From assembly GCA_963747595.1 (NCBI GenBank), contig CAVVFO010000002.1:496001-560000 (forward strand): DNA of 64,000 bases. Reading direction: 5' to 3'. How positions within the stretch are numbered: the first letter of the stretch is position 1; the number at the start of each line of letters is the position of its first letter. Below are positions 14,387-22,208 of the stretch, in pieces. The position numbers were made by a program, and so were the translations under genes. This stretch comes from Oleiagrimonas sp963747595 (GTDB lineage Bacteria; Pseudomonadota; Gammaproteobacteria; Xanthomonadales; Rhodanobacteraceae). A model generated the notes under the pieces. The model saw only the letters and a list, made by a program, of their open reading frames with translations, had not been told where the DNA came from and ran no database searches.

Positions 14387-16945
14387 ATGTCCGGCAAGAA
14401 CCATGCGAAAGCCACCGGCGGGCCGGAAGCTCCATCCATGAGCCCCCCGCGGCGGCCAGAGCCACGCACCCTGCAGGGATTGAGCCGAGAGGAATCGGCG
14501 CGGCGACTTGCTGCCGATGGCCCCAATCTGCTGCCGGGCGCGGAGCGCAAAACGCTACTGGCGATCGCCGCGGGGGTGATCGCCGAACCGATGTTCCTGA
14601 TGCTGCTGGTCGCCGGCGGCATCTATATGGCGATGGGCGACCGCGCCGAGGCGGCGTTCCTGCTGCTGTTCGTATTCGTGGTGATCGGCATTGCCCTGGC
14701 GCAAGAGCGCCGCACGCAGCGGACCCTGGAATCGCTGCGCGAACTCTCCGCGCCGCGCGCACTGGTCATCCGCGATGGCGTTGAAATGCGCATTCCGGGC
14801 CGCGAGGTGGTGGTCGGCGACCTGCTGGTACTGCATGAAGGCGATCGCATCGCGGCCGATGCCACATTGCTGGACGGTCATGTCGATGTGAACGAATCCC
14901 TGCTGACCGGTGAGGCGGTGCCGGTCACCAGGCTGCCGCAGAACGGCAGCAGCCAGCTGTTCGCCAGCACCGTGGTGACCAAGGGTGTCGGCATCGCCGA
15001 AGTGCAGGCCATCGCCAGCGCCACGGCGGTGGGACGCATCGGCCAGGCACTCGCCGTGACAGCGGAACCGCGCTCGGCACTGCAACGGGCATCGCGCCGG
15101 TTGATCCGACGACTCACCATCGGCGGCCTGACGCTGGCCACTGCCTACACGTTGCTGGACTGGTGGTGGGACAGACAAGGCCTGCTCGAAAGCGCCTTGT
15201 CGGGCATTGCCCTGACCATGGCCATCCTGCCGGAAGAAATCCCGGTGATTCTGACCGTATTCCTGGCGCTGGGCGCGTGGCGGATCTCCCGGCACAAGGT
15301 ACTGACCCGGAGAGTGCCGGCCGTGGAGGCGTTAGGGGCCATCTCGGTGCTGGCAGTCGACAAGACCGGCACCTTGACCCAAAACCGCATGCAGGTGGCG
15401 CAGCTTGACGCCGCCGGCGAGGTATTCCGCCAGGCCGGCGCCCGTGAGCTGCCGGAGCGGTTTCATGAACTGGTCGAATTCGCCATGCTGGCCACCCCCA
15501 TGGACCCGTTCGATCCTATGGAAAAAGCCATTCAGCAGTTCGGACTGCGCTGGCTGGCACAGACCGAACACGTCCACGCAGAATGGGTGCCGGAGTTCGA
15601 ATACGGCTTGTCCGCCGATATCCTCGCCATGACCCACGTCTTTCGCGGCGATACGCGCGCGCCGCACGTGCTGGCCACCAAGGGCGCGCCGGAAGCGGTA
15701 ATCGACCTGTGCCACCTGGACGCGGCGAGCGCGAAGACGGTGCTGCGGCAGGTCGAAAGCATGGCGGAAAAAGGACTGCGCGTGCTGGGGGTGGCCAGCG
15801 GCGTATGGCGGGGAAACGCATGGCCGGCGAGCCAGCATGACTTCGATTTCCGCTTCCTGGGCCTGATCGGCTTCGTCGACCCGCCCCGGCCATCCGTGAC
15901 CAGTGCCATCGCCGAATGCCGCGGTGCTGGCGTGCGCCTCATCATGATGACCGGCGACTATCCCGCGACCGCTCGCGCGATCGCCCGTGAGGTGGGCCTG
16001 AGCGAACGTGCCGAGGTGATTACCGGACCCGAGATCGACGCTTTGGACGACGCCGCCCTGCGCGAACGCCTGCGCCACATCGACTTGTGCGCGCGCCTGC
16101 AACCGGTGCAGAAGCTGCGCCTGGTACAACTGCTGCAGCAGGATGGCGAGGTCGTGGCGATGACCGGCGATGGTGTCAATGACGCACCGGCATTGAAAGC
16201 CGCCGACGTGGGCATTGCCATGGGCGAGCGCGGCACCGACGTGGCCCGCGAAGCGGCAGCGCTTGTGCTGCTGGACGACGGCTTCGGCAGTATCGTCGCG
16301 GCGATCCGGCAGGGACGACGCATCTACGACAACATCGGCAAGGCCACGGGATTCGTGTTCGCCGTGCACATGCCGATCATCGCCCTGGCGCTGGTGCCGG
16401 CGCTCCTGCACTGGCCGGTGCTGATGATGCCGGTGAACATCATGCTGCTGGAACTGCTGATCGATCCGGCCTGCTCACTCGTGTTCGAGTCGGAGCCGGC
16501 GTCGCCGGACATCATGCGACGCCCGCCGCGCGTGCTCTCCGCATCCCCGTTTGCCGCCCGCACCCTCACGCCGTCGGTGCTGCAGGGCCTGGGTTTTGCC
16601 GCCGTGCTGTTGCTTGGCTACGGCTGGTTGCTGCGCGGCGGCGATATCGCACAAAGCCGCACCGCCGTCTTCATGGCCTTGCTCGTGGGGGTTTTCCTGC
16701 TGACCCTGACCAACCGTGATCGTTCACACGCGCTGCTGATCCGCCGGACCGCGAAAAATCCCTGGCTGCTGCGCATGTTTGGCGGCCTGCTGGCGATGCT
16801 GGCCTTGGTGATCGGTGTGCCGCTTTTCCGCGACGTGATGAAACTGGCACTCCCGGGAACCGCCACCCTGATCGCCTGCGCGACGATGCTGCTGGTGTCG
16901 GCCGTCTGGCTGCAAGCATTGCATCGATTCGGGCGCGATCGCTGA
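14387..16945 (+). CDS. P2-type cation-transporting ATPase
   Basis: 852 residues. Order: cytoplasmic N-terminus with a cation-ATPase N-terminal domain, M1-M2 (about 60-105), actuator domain with TGEA at 174-177 (usually TGES), M3-M4, phosphorylation site DKTGTLTQ (Asp325), nucleotide domain, TGDGVND at 593-599, then M5-M10. M4 reads 'ILPEEIPVIL' where Ca2+ pumps have PEGLP, and M6 holds 'LLELLIDPACSLVFE'. The acids in M4 and M6 favour a divalent cation such as Ca2+ or Mn2+, but the ion is not certain. The ATG at 14387 has AGGA at 14377-14380. It closes the FNR-linked group upstream of the regulator gene. Confidence 0.9.
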   Translation: MSGKNHAKATGGPEAPSMSPPRRPEPRTLQGLSREESARRLAADGPNLLPGAERKTLLAIAAGVIAEPMFLMLLVAGGIYMAMGDRAEAAFLLLFVFVVIGIALAQERRTQRTLESLRELSAPRALVIRDGVEMRIPGREVVVGDLLVLHEGDRIAADATLLDGHVDVNESLLTGEAVPVTRLPQNGSSQLFASTVVTKGVGIAEVQAIASATAVGRIGQALAVTAEPRSALQRASRRLIRRLTIGGLTLATAYTLLDWWWDRQGLLESALSGIALTMAILPEEIPVILTVFLALGAWRISRHKVLTRRVPAVEALGAISVLAVDKTGTLTQNRMQVAQLDAAGEVFRQAGARELPERFHELVEFAMLATPMDPFDPMEKAIQQFGLRWLAQTEHVHAEWVPEFEYGLSADILAMTHVFRGDTRAPHVLATKGAPEAVIDLCHLDAASAKTVLRQVESMAEKGLRVLGVASGVWRGNAWPASQHDFDFRFLGLIGFVDPPRPSVTSAIAECRGAGVRLIMMTGDYPATARAIAREVGLSERAEVITGPEIDALDDAALRERLRHIDLCARLQPVQKLRLVQLLQQDGEVVAMTGDGVNDAPALKAADVGIAMGERGTDVAREAAALVLLDDGFGSIVAAIRQGRRIYDNIGKATGFVFAVHMPIIALALVPALLHWPVLMMPVNIMLLELLIDPACSLVFESEPASPDIMRRPPRVLSASPFAARTLTPSVLQGLGFAAVLLLGYGWLLRGGDIAQSRTAVFMALLVGVFLLTLTNRDRSHALLIRRTAKNPWLLRMFGGLLAMLALVIGVPLFRDVMKLALPGTATLIACATMLLVSAVWLQALHRFGRDR

Positions 16946-17146
16946 ACAGTCATGTCCGAACTTGCGGCCGCCGGCCCGGCGGTGGTTCGCCAAGTTCGCC
17001 AAGCATGCCCCCGTTGCGCAACCGTGCGGTGGCCGTGGCGTGACGAAAGACCACATTGACAACGAATTCATGCTATTTTGACGTTCATGCCGGAATAGAT
17101 CCATTACCTCGCATGCCCGCGTGTTAATCAGTAGGCGGAGGGTTCG

Positions 17147-17896
17147 ATGTCTCCTGGCTCCACCACATTGGATCTCAAGCAACTACGCAAGAGCTGCGGC
17201 GTCTGCGCACTGCACGAGCTATGCCTTCCGGCGGGGATTGGTGCTGACGGACTGAAGCAGCTCGATACCGTCATCAGGGACCACCGCATACTGGAGCGCG
17301 GCAATACGCTGTACTGTGATGGCGGCGCGTTCGTTGCCCTGTACGTGGTGCGCGCGGGTTCACTCAAGACCTATGTGCTGAATGAATCCGGCGACATGCA
17401 GGTCCTCGGGTTTCACCTTCCCGGCGAAATCGTGGGAATCGATGCGCTGGCGACGGACCGGCACATCAGCCACGCCGAGGCGCTGGAGCGCTCGAGCATC
17501 TGCGAGCTTCCCTACACTCATCTGCAAAAGGTCGCCAGCGAAGTCCCCCCGTTGCAACGCCAGTTGATGCGGGTCATCAGCCGCGAAGTGGTCGCCGAAC
17601 ACAGCCATCTGGTGATGATGGGCAAGCAACCGGCGCAGGAGCGCTTGGCAATCTTCCTGAAGAGCCTGTCCGATCGCTACAGTCGCCTGCACCGCGACGG
17701 CACGATGTTGATCCTGCCAATGTCGCGCAACGACATCGCGAACTATCTGGGCCTGGTGGTGGAGACTGTCAGCCGGCTGTTCAGCCGTATGGAAGACATG
17801 GGTGTGCTTGAGGTCAATCGCAAAACGATTCATGTACGCCGCCCCGACATCCTGGCCGAACTCTGCGCCACAGACGAGCGCCCGCGCAGAAAATAG
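17147..17896 (+). CDS. FNR/ANR-type oxygen-sensing transcriptional regulator
   Basis: 249-residue Crp/Fnr protein. Cys17, Cys20 and Cys26 (C-x2-C-x5-C) plus Cys119 match the four ligands of the oxygen-labile 4Fe-4S cluster in FNR. The cNMP-like beta roll covers about 35-150, then the dimer helix and a helix-turn-helix near residues 190-215. The recognition helix reads 'ETVSRLFSR', keeping the Glu-x2-Ser-Arg that contacts TTGAT half-sites. Five upstream genes or groups in this window carry TTGAT-type boxes. A GGCGGAGGG precedes the ATG. Its own upstream region (16946-17146) shows no FNR box. Confidence 0.93.
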   Translation: MSPGSTTLDLKQLRKSCGVCALHELCLPAGIGADGLKQLDTVIRDHRILERGNTLYCDGGAFVALYVVRAGSLKTYVLNESGDMQVLGFHLPGEIVGIDALATDRHISHAEALERSSICELPYTHLQKVASEVPPLQRQLMRVISREVVAEHSHLVMMGKQPAQERLAIFLKSLSDRYSRLHRDGTMLILPMSRNDIANYLGLVVETVSRLFSRMEDMGVLEVNRKTIHVRRPDILAELCATDERPRRK

Positions 17897-18285
17897 CCCA
17901 GCCCGCCCCTTCCGTTGTCCCTGGCCAGTTCGCACTGTTTGCCGTTCATGGGCACCTCCGGGCGGTCCAGCGCGGCCTGCATCAGCGAGTCAACATCGCC
18001 TGCGACGGCCCCGTCGCCCGAATCGCATTGATGCACGACAACGCAGCGACAGGCGCGGTCGCCCATGGCCTCCGCTTCGACTGGAATGACCCACCGGGGC
18101 ACCGGCGCACTCCACTGCGACCAGCTCTTCTTTTTCGCCTTCCACGGGCATGTGATCCATCGCACCACCTCGCATCACATGCATCCACGTGGCCGGACGC
18201 TGCGTAAATGCATGCAAGGGCGCTGGATCCGCAGGACGAGACTCGTATACGTTGGTGTCCCGTCATGTTTTTCACGAGGCAGGCA
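17897..18285. other. Intergenic region after the fnr-like gene
   Basis: A 389-nt stretch without a convincing gene. On the minus strand GAGG precedes an ATG at 18172 (MDHMPVEGEKEELVAVECAG), which then drifts into Arg-rich sequence, while plausible protein-like sequence continues in another frame. This may be a decayed small gene, but the evidence is weak. Confidence 0.3.
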
Positions 18286-19218
18286 ATGTCCGATTACGGC
18301 ATCCACACCATCGACACCGGCTTCAACCGGCCGCGGTTCGATGCGGCCTATCTGATGGTCGAGAACGGCCGCGGCGCATTCATCGACTGCGGCACCAATC
18401 ATTCCGTGCCGCGGCTGCTGCAGGCCCTGGAATCGGCCGGCTTGCACGTTCACGACGTGGACTGGCTGATCCTGACTCACGTGCACCTGGACCATGCAGG
18501 CGGCGCCGGCGAATTGATGAAGCAATTGCCCCGCGCACAGCTTCTGGTGCATCCGCGCGGTGCGCGTCACATGATCGATCCATCGAAATTGTGGGCTGGC
18601 GCCAGCGCAGTCTACGGCGAAGCGGAAATGCAGCGCAGCTACGGGCGGCTCGCACCGATCCCCGCCTCCCGCGTGGTCAAAGTGGACGATGGCGCGACAT
18701 ACGAACTCGCCGGTCGGCCTTTGCAGTTCATGCATTCGCCGGGTCACGCCAAACATCACCATTGCATCTGGGATGCGCGCAGCAGGAGCTGGTTCACGGG
18801 CGATACCTTCGGCTTGTCCTACCGCGAGTTCGATTGCGACAGCGGGCCGTTCGTGGTCCCCACGACGACACCCGTGGATTTCGATCCCGATGCGCTGCAT
18901 GGGTCCATCGAACGCCTGCTGGCACGCCGGCCCGAAGCCATGTATCTGACGCATTTTGCGCGCGTCACGGATGTCGTGCGCCTGGCGAAAGACCTGCACG
19001 CCCGCATCGACGACCTGGTGGCCCTGGCAGAGCGCCTGAGCGATCACCCCGAGCGGCATCGGGCGATGGTGGACGCAATGGGCACACTGTTCGTGCGCTG
19101 CGCTGCTGAACATGGTTGCACGCAGGATCGACAGCAGGTTCTTGCATTGCTCGCCGATGATATCGAACTCAATGCCCAGGGACTGGATGTGTGGCTCAAG
19201 CGGCGTGATCGTGCGTGA
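18286..19218 (+). CDS. Metallo-beta-lactamase-fold hydrolase
   Basis: 310 residues. 'LTHVHLDHAGG' is the HxHxDH metal site; a later His ('HSPGHAKHHH') and the Asp in 'FTGDTFGL' complete a di-metal glyoxalase II-like centre. After about residue 220 there is a helical C-terminal extension. The fold serves thioester, lactone or phosphodiester hydrolysis and flavodiiron-type proteins; no flavodoxin domain is present. The substrate is unknown. The ATG at 18286 follows GAGGCAGG; 18264 is an in-frame alternative. It is downstream of the fnr-like gene on the same strand. Confidence 0.85.
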   Translation: MSDYGIHTIDTGFNRPRFDAAYLMVENGRGAFIDCGTNHSVPRLLQALESAGLHVHDVDWLILTHVHLDHAGGAGELMKQLPRAQLLVHPRGARHMIDPSKLWAGASAVYGEAEMQRSYGRLAPIPASRVVKVDDGATYELAGRPLQFMHSPGHAKHHHCIWDARSRSWFTGDTFGLSYREFDCDSGPFVVPTTTPVDFDPDALHGSIERLLARRPEAMYLTHFARVTDVVRLAKDLHARIDDLVALAERLSDHPERHRAMVDAMGTLFVRCAAEHGCTQDRQQVLALLADDIELNAQGLDVWLKRRDRA

Positions 19219-19563
19219 TCCGGCACGCACGGCGATCGAGGCGTCTGCACACAGGTGGCACCGTGCTCGGTGCAGCATGCGGTTGCTTTGATGACAGATG
19301 GAAGCGAGCGTGGAAACAACACTGATGTTGCTGCCCGCGAGCGCCTGCGCGCGGCACCGGCCGAGCTCGCACGAGGTGGCAGGAAAACCTTCCGGCCGAT
19401 GCACGACGCCCAATACCAACGCGCTGCTGCGGCCTCCGTGGAGCCGCCCGGCGGCTCACCGACCGGGCAACCCACGGGCGCTGTGATCGCCGAGGCGATA
19501 TAGCCAGTCTCTGCTTCGGCGCGCATGTGCATTGTCATGATTCCCGCGACAGTGTGCGCGGAA
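19219..19563. other. Intergenic region between convergent genes
   Basis: 345 nt between the hydrolase (plus) and the CsaA-like gene (minus). No convincing coding frame. A short hairpin GAGCCG-N5-CGGCTC (19441-19457) could help terminate transcription. It marks the right edge of the low-oxygen module. Confidence 0.35.
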
Positions 19564-19899
19564 TCAACTCAGGCGCGTCCCGTTCGGCACCCGCCGCTCG
19601 GTCGTCGTGATGACTACGCCCGCGTCCGTGGGAAACCCCGTGAGAAGAAATTCCGAGCGCATCGGCCCAATCTGCCGCGGTGGAAGATTCAGTACGCCCA
19701 CGATCTGCTTTCCCAACAAGTCCTCCGGCGTATAGAGGTCGGTGATCTGCGCGCTCGTTTTCTTCTCCCCATAGGCGCCGAAGTCCACCCAGATACGCCA
19801 GGCCGGCCTGCGCGCCTGCGGAAACGCGGCCACCCGGACCACCGTGCCGGCGACCAGTTCCACGCGCCGGAAATCGGAAAACGCAATGGGATCCGTCAT
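19564..19899 (-). CDS. csaA: CsaA-like tRNA-binding-domain protein
   Basis: 111 residues forming a single tRNA-binding OB-fold, as in CsaA and the C-terminus of some aminoacyl-tRNA synthetases. Visible: 'IWVDFGAYGEKKTSAQITDLY', 'LLGKQIVGVLNLPPRQIGPMRSEFL' and the C-terminal 'PNGTRLS'. CsaA has been described as an export-related chaperone and binds tRNA in vitro. The length is normal for the family. AGGA lies about 9 nt before the ATG. Confidence 0.88.
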   Translation of the reverse strand: MTDPIAFSDFRRVELVAGTVVRVAAFPQARRPAWRIWVDFGAYGEKKTSAQITDLYTPEDLLGKQIVGVLNLPPRQIGPMRSEFLLTGFPTDAGVVITTTERRVPNGTRLS

Positions 19900-19978
19900 G
19901 CCGCCATGTCCTTTTGCCCGTGTTCAACGCCCGCAACACATGCGCGCCGGAAGGCCATCCCGTCGACCGCCCGTGCGC

Positions 19979-21268
19979 TCAGCCTTCGATACTCTCCCGC
20001 AACCGATCGCGGGCCTGCAACCACCAGTATGTCGCCTGGGCGGCAATGGCCCCGGCAGCGCGGAAGCTGCGGCTGAGTCCGAAACCGGAAAGATCTCGCC
20101 AATCCTCATCGCGATCGGCGATGGCCGCTGCAAGCAGTTCCCCTGCGGACGTGGTCGGTGCCAATCCGTGTCCGCCAAAGGCCTGAGCCCACCACAGCCC
20201 GTCGCCATTTCCGCCCACCTGCGGCATCTGGTGACGCGCATAGCTCATCCAGCCCGACCAGGCGTAATCCATGCCCACTCCGTCGAGCTGCGGAAACACC
20301 TTGTGCAGATCCCGCCGCAACAGGCGTTCCACATGCGCCGGATCACGGTTGCGGGTGGAGATGCGTCCACCCCAGAGCAATCGCGTATCGGCAAGAGGCC
20401 GGTAGTAGTCGAACGCGAACCGCGTATCGTAAACGGCTGCCTGCGTGGAGAGGCATGCGTCCAGCCGCTCCCCGAGTGGTTCCGTGACGGTCACATAGGT
20501 GGCGATCGGCAAGACGGCGCGATCGACCTCACGCCGCAACCCTGCAAGATACCCGCCGCAGGCCAGGACCACATGCTGCGCGTGCACCTCGCCTTCGGCC
20601 GTGCGCACACACCAATGCGCCCCATCATGCTGCAGGTGTTCGACAGGGCTGCGCTCGTGCACAGCCGCTCCGTTGTCCTGTACCAGCTTCGCCAGGGCCC
20701 GGATGTATTTCAGCGGATGCATGTGGAACGCGTGGGATTCGAACAATCCTTCGCTGTAGCGATCGGAGTGGATGCGCTCATCCATCTGCTCGGCACTCAA
20801 CCAGTCCCAATGGGCATCAAAATGATCGGCCAGAAGCTTCTGCCGATCCCGCAGGATGGATGGATCGCGAAACCAGTTGGCCCAGATCACGCCCTGCTCC
20901 ACCGCATCGCACTCGATGGCATTGTCATGAATGCGCGCGCGCACCTTCTCCACGGCATCCACGCTGCGCTGGAAGACGCGGCGCGCACGCGCCTCCCCCA
21001 GCTGCTGCAACAATGCCGCTTCACCCAGCGAATAGCCGGAAAAGACGAAGCCTCCGTTGCGGCCGGAGGCACCGAAGCCGACCTCGTGACGCTCCAGCAC
21101 CATGACGTCATTGCAGCCGCGCTCGACGAGGGATACGGCAGTATTGAGGCCGGCGAGACCGGCGCCGACAATCACCACACGAACATCATGCCGGCCCCGC
21201 AACGTTGATGCAGGCGGATGATCGCCTGCTGTGGCCCGGTAATAGGTGGTGGGTGCCGTGCGGCTCAT
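19979..21268 (-). CDS. FAD-dependent amine/amino-acid oxidase (DAO, PuuB-like)
   Basis: 429 residues. 'VVIVGAGLAGLNTAVSL' near residue 32 is the FAD-binding Rossmann motif, and 'GFGASGRNGGFVF' is typical of gamma-glutamylputrescine oxidase and related DAO proteins. The C-terminal 'AQAFGGHGLAPTTSAGELLAAAI' completes the FAD site. It likely oxidises a secondary amine or polyamine derivative. Putrescine synthesis genes occur elsewhere in the window (aguA, aguB), but the link is inference. The start at 21268 (MSRTAPTTYYRA) is preferred; 21304 is possible. Confidence 0.85.
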   Translation of the reverse strand: MSRTAPTTYYRATAGDHPPASTLRGRHDVRVVIVGAGLAGLNTAVSLVERGCNDVMVLERHEVGFGASGRNGGFVFSGYSLGEAALLQQLGEARARRVFQRSVDAVEKVRARIHDNAIECDAVEQGVIWANWFRDPSILRDRQKLLADHFDAHWDWLSAEQMDERIHSDRYSEGLFESHAFHMHPLKYIRALAKLVQDNGAAVHERSPVEHLQHDGAHWCVRTAEGEVHAQHVVLACGGYLAGLRREVDRAVLPIATYVTVTEPLGERLDACLSTQAAVYDTRFAFDYYRPLADTRLLWGGRISTRNRDPAHVERLLRRDLHKVFPQLDGVGMDYAWSGWMSYARHQMPQVGGNGDGLWWAQAFGGHGLAPTTSAGELLAAAIADRDEDWRDLSGFGLSRSFRAAGAIAAQATYWWLQARDRLRESIEG

Positions 21269-21323
21269 CGGCCTATCGTGCGCCCGAAGGGTCACGGCAC
21301 ACAAGCGGTGACGGCAGGGCTTT

Positions 21324-22208
21324 TCAGCTCAGTGCCTCCTTGAGGATCTCGCGCAATACCGGCGCCAACTCCGGATCCTTGGCTGCCATGTAACAGGTGG
21401 CGCGCACCAGTCCACGCTTGTTGCCGCAATCGAAGCGCTGGCCGGCAAATCGATACGCCAGCACATCATGCTGCTTGAGCAACGTCTCGATGGCGTCCGT
21501 CAACTGGATCTCCCCGCCCGCGCCGGGAGTGGTCTTCTCCAGCAGGTCGAAGATGCTTGCCGGAAGAACATAGCGACCGACCACGCCCCAGTCGGACGGC
21601 GCCTCGGCAGGGTCCGGCTTCTCCACCAGATGGCTGATGCGCCGGGCACGATCGGAAATTTCGGCCGAGGTATCCACGATGCCGTACTTGTGGGTCTGAT
21701 CAGCCGGCACCTGCTCCACCGCGATGACACCGCCTCCCGCCGGCCGGGACGCCGCCAGATCGGCCATTTGCCGCAAGGCACCCGGCCCATCGTTGACGAT
21801 CAGGTCATCCGGCAGCATCACGCCGAAGACATCGTCCCCGACCACGGGTTTGGCGCACAGCACCGCATGCCCCAGTCCCAGAGCTTCGGGCTGGGTCACG
21901 AAGACGGCCCGCACGTGATCGGGCAGCGTGCTCTTCACCATGGCCAGCAGCTCTTCCTTGCCCTTTTCCTCCAGACGGTCCTCGAGTTCATACGCCTTGT
22001 CGAAGTAATCGGCGATAGCATGCTTGTACCGGTTGGTCACGAAGATGAGGGTATCGGCCCCCGCATCGACTGCCTCGTCCACGGCGTACTGGATCAACGG
22101 GCGGTCCAGTACCGGGAGCATTTCCTTGGCCACGGCCTTGGTGACAGGCAGGAACCGGGTCCCCAGTCCGGCAACGGGAAAAACGACCTTGCGTAAGCGC
22201 TGACTCAT
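21324..22208 (-). CDS. galU: UTP-glucose-1-phosphate uridylyltransferase
   Basis: 294 residues. 'VVFPVAGLGTRFLPVTKAVAKEMLPVLDRPLIQYA' is the nucleotidyltransferase signature with the G-x-G-T-R loop and activating Lys; 'GVVGRYVLPASIF' and 'GEIQLTDAIETLL' are GalU hallmarks. It makes UDP-glucose for surface polysaccharides. The ATG overlaps the stop of the CapD-type gene by 4 nt and AAGGAG precedes it, so the two are translationally coupled. Confidence 0.95.
   Translation of the reverse strand: MSQRLRKVVFPVAGLGTRFLPVTKAVAKEMLPVLDRPLIQYAVDEAVDAGADTLIFVTNRYKHAIADYFDKAYELEDRLEEKGKEELLAMVKSTLPDHVRAVFVTQPEALGLGHAVLCAKPVVGDDVFGVMLPDDLIVNDGPGALRQMADLAASRPAGGGVIAVEQVPADQTHKYGIVDTSAEISDRARRISHLVEKPDPAEAPSDWGVVGRYVLPASIFDLLEKTTPGAGGEIQLTDAIETLLKQHDVLAYRFAGQRFDCGNKRGLVRATCYMAAKDPELAPVLREILKEALS

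Noticed and set aside
17056..17084. TTGACA as the -35 of the fnr-like gene promoter
   Set aside because: No acceptable -10 lies 16-18 bp downstream; TATTTT is only 12 bp away.
18028..18041. TTGATGCACGACAA as another FNR box upstream of the hydrolase
   Set aside because: The right half (GACAA) does not match TCAA and the distance to the start is about 250 bp.
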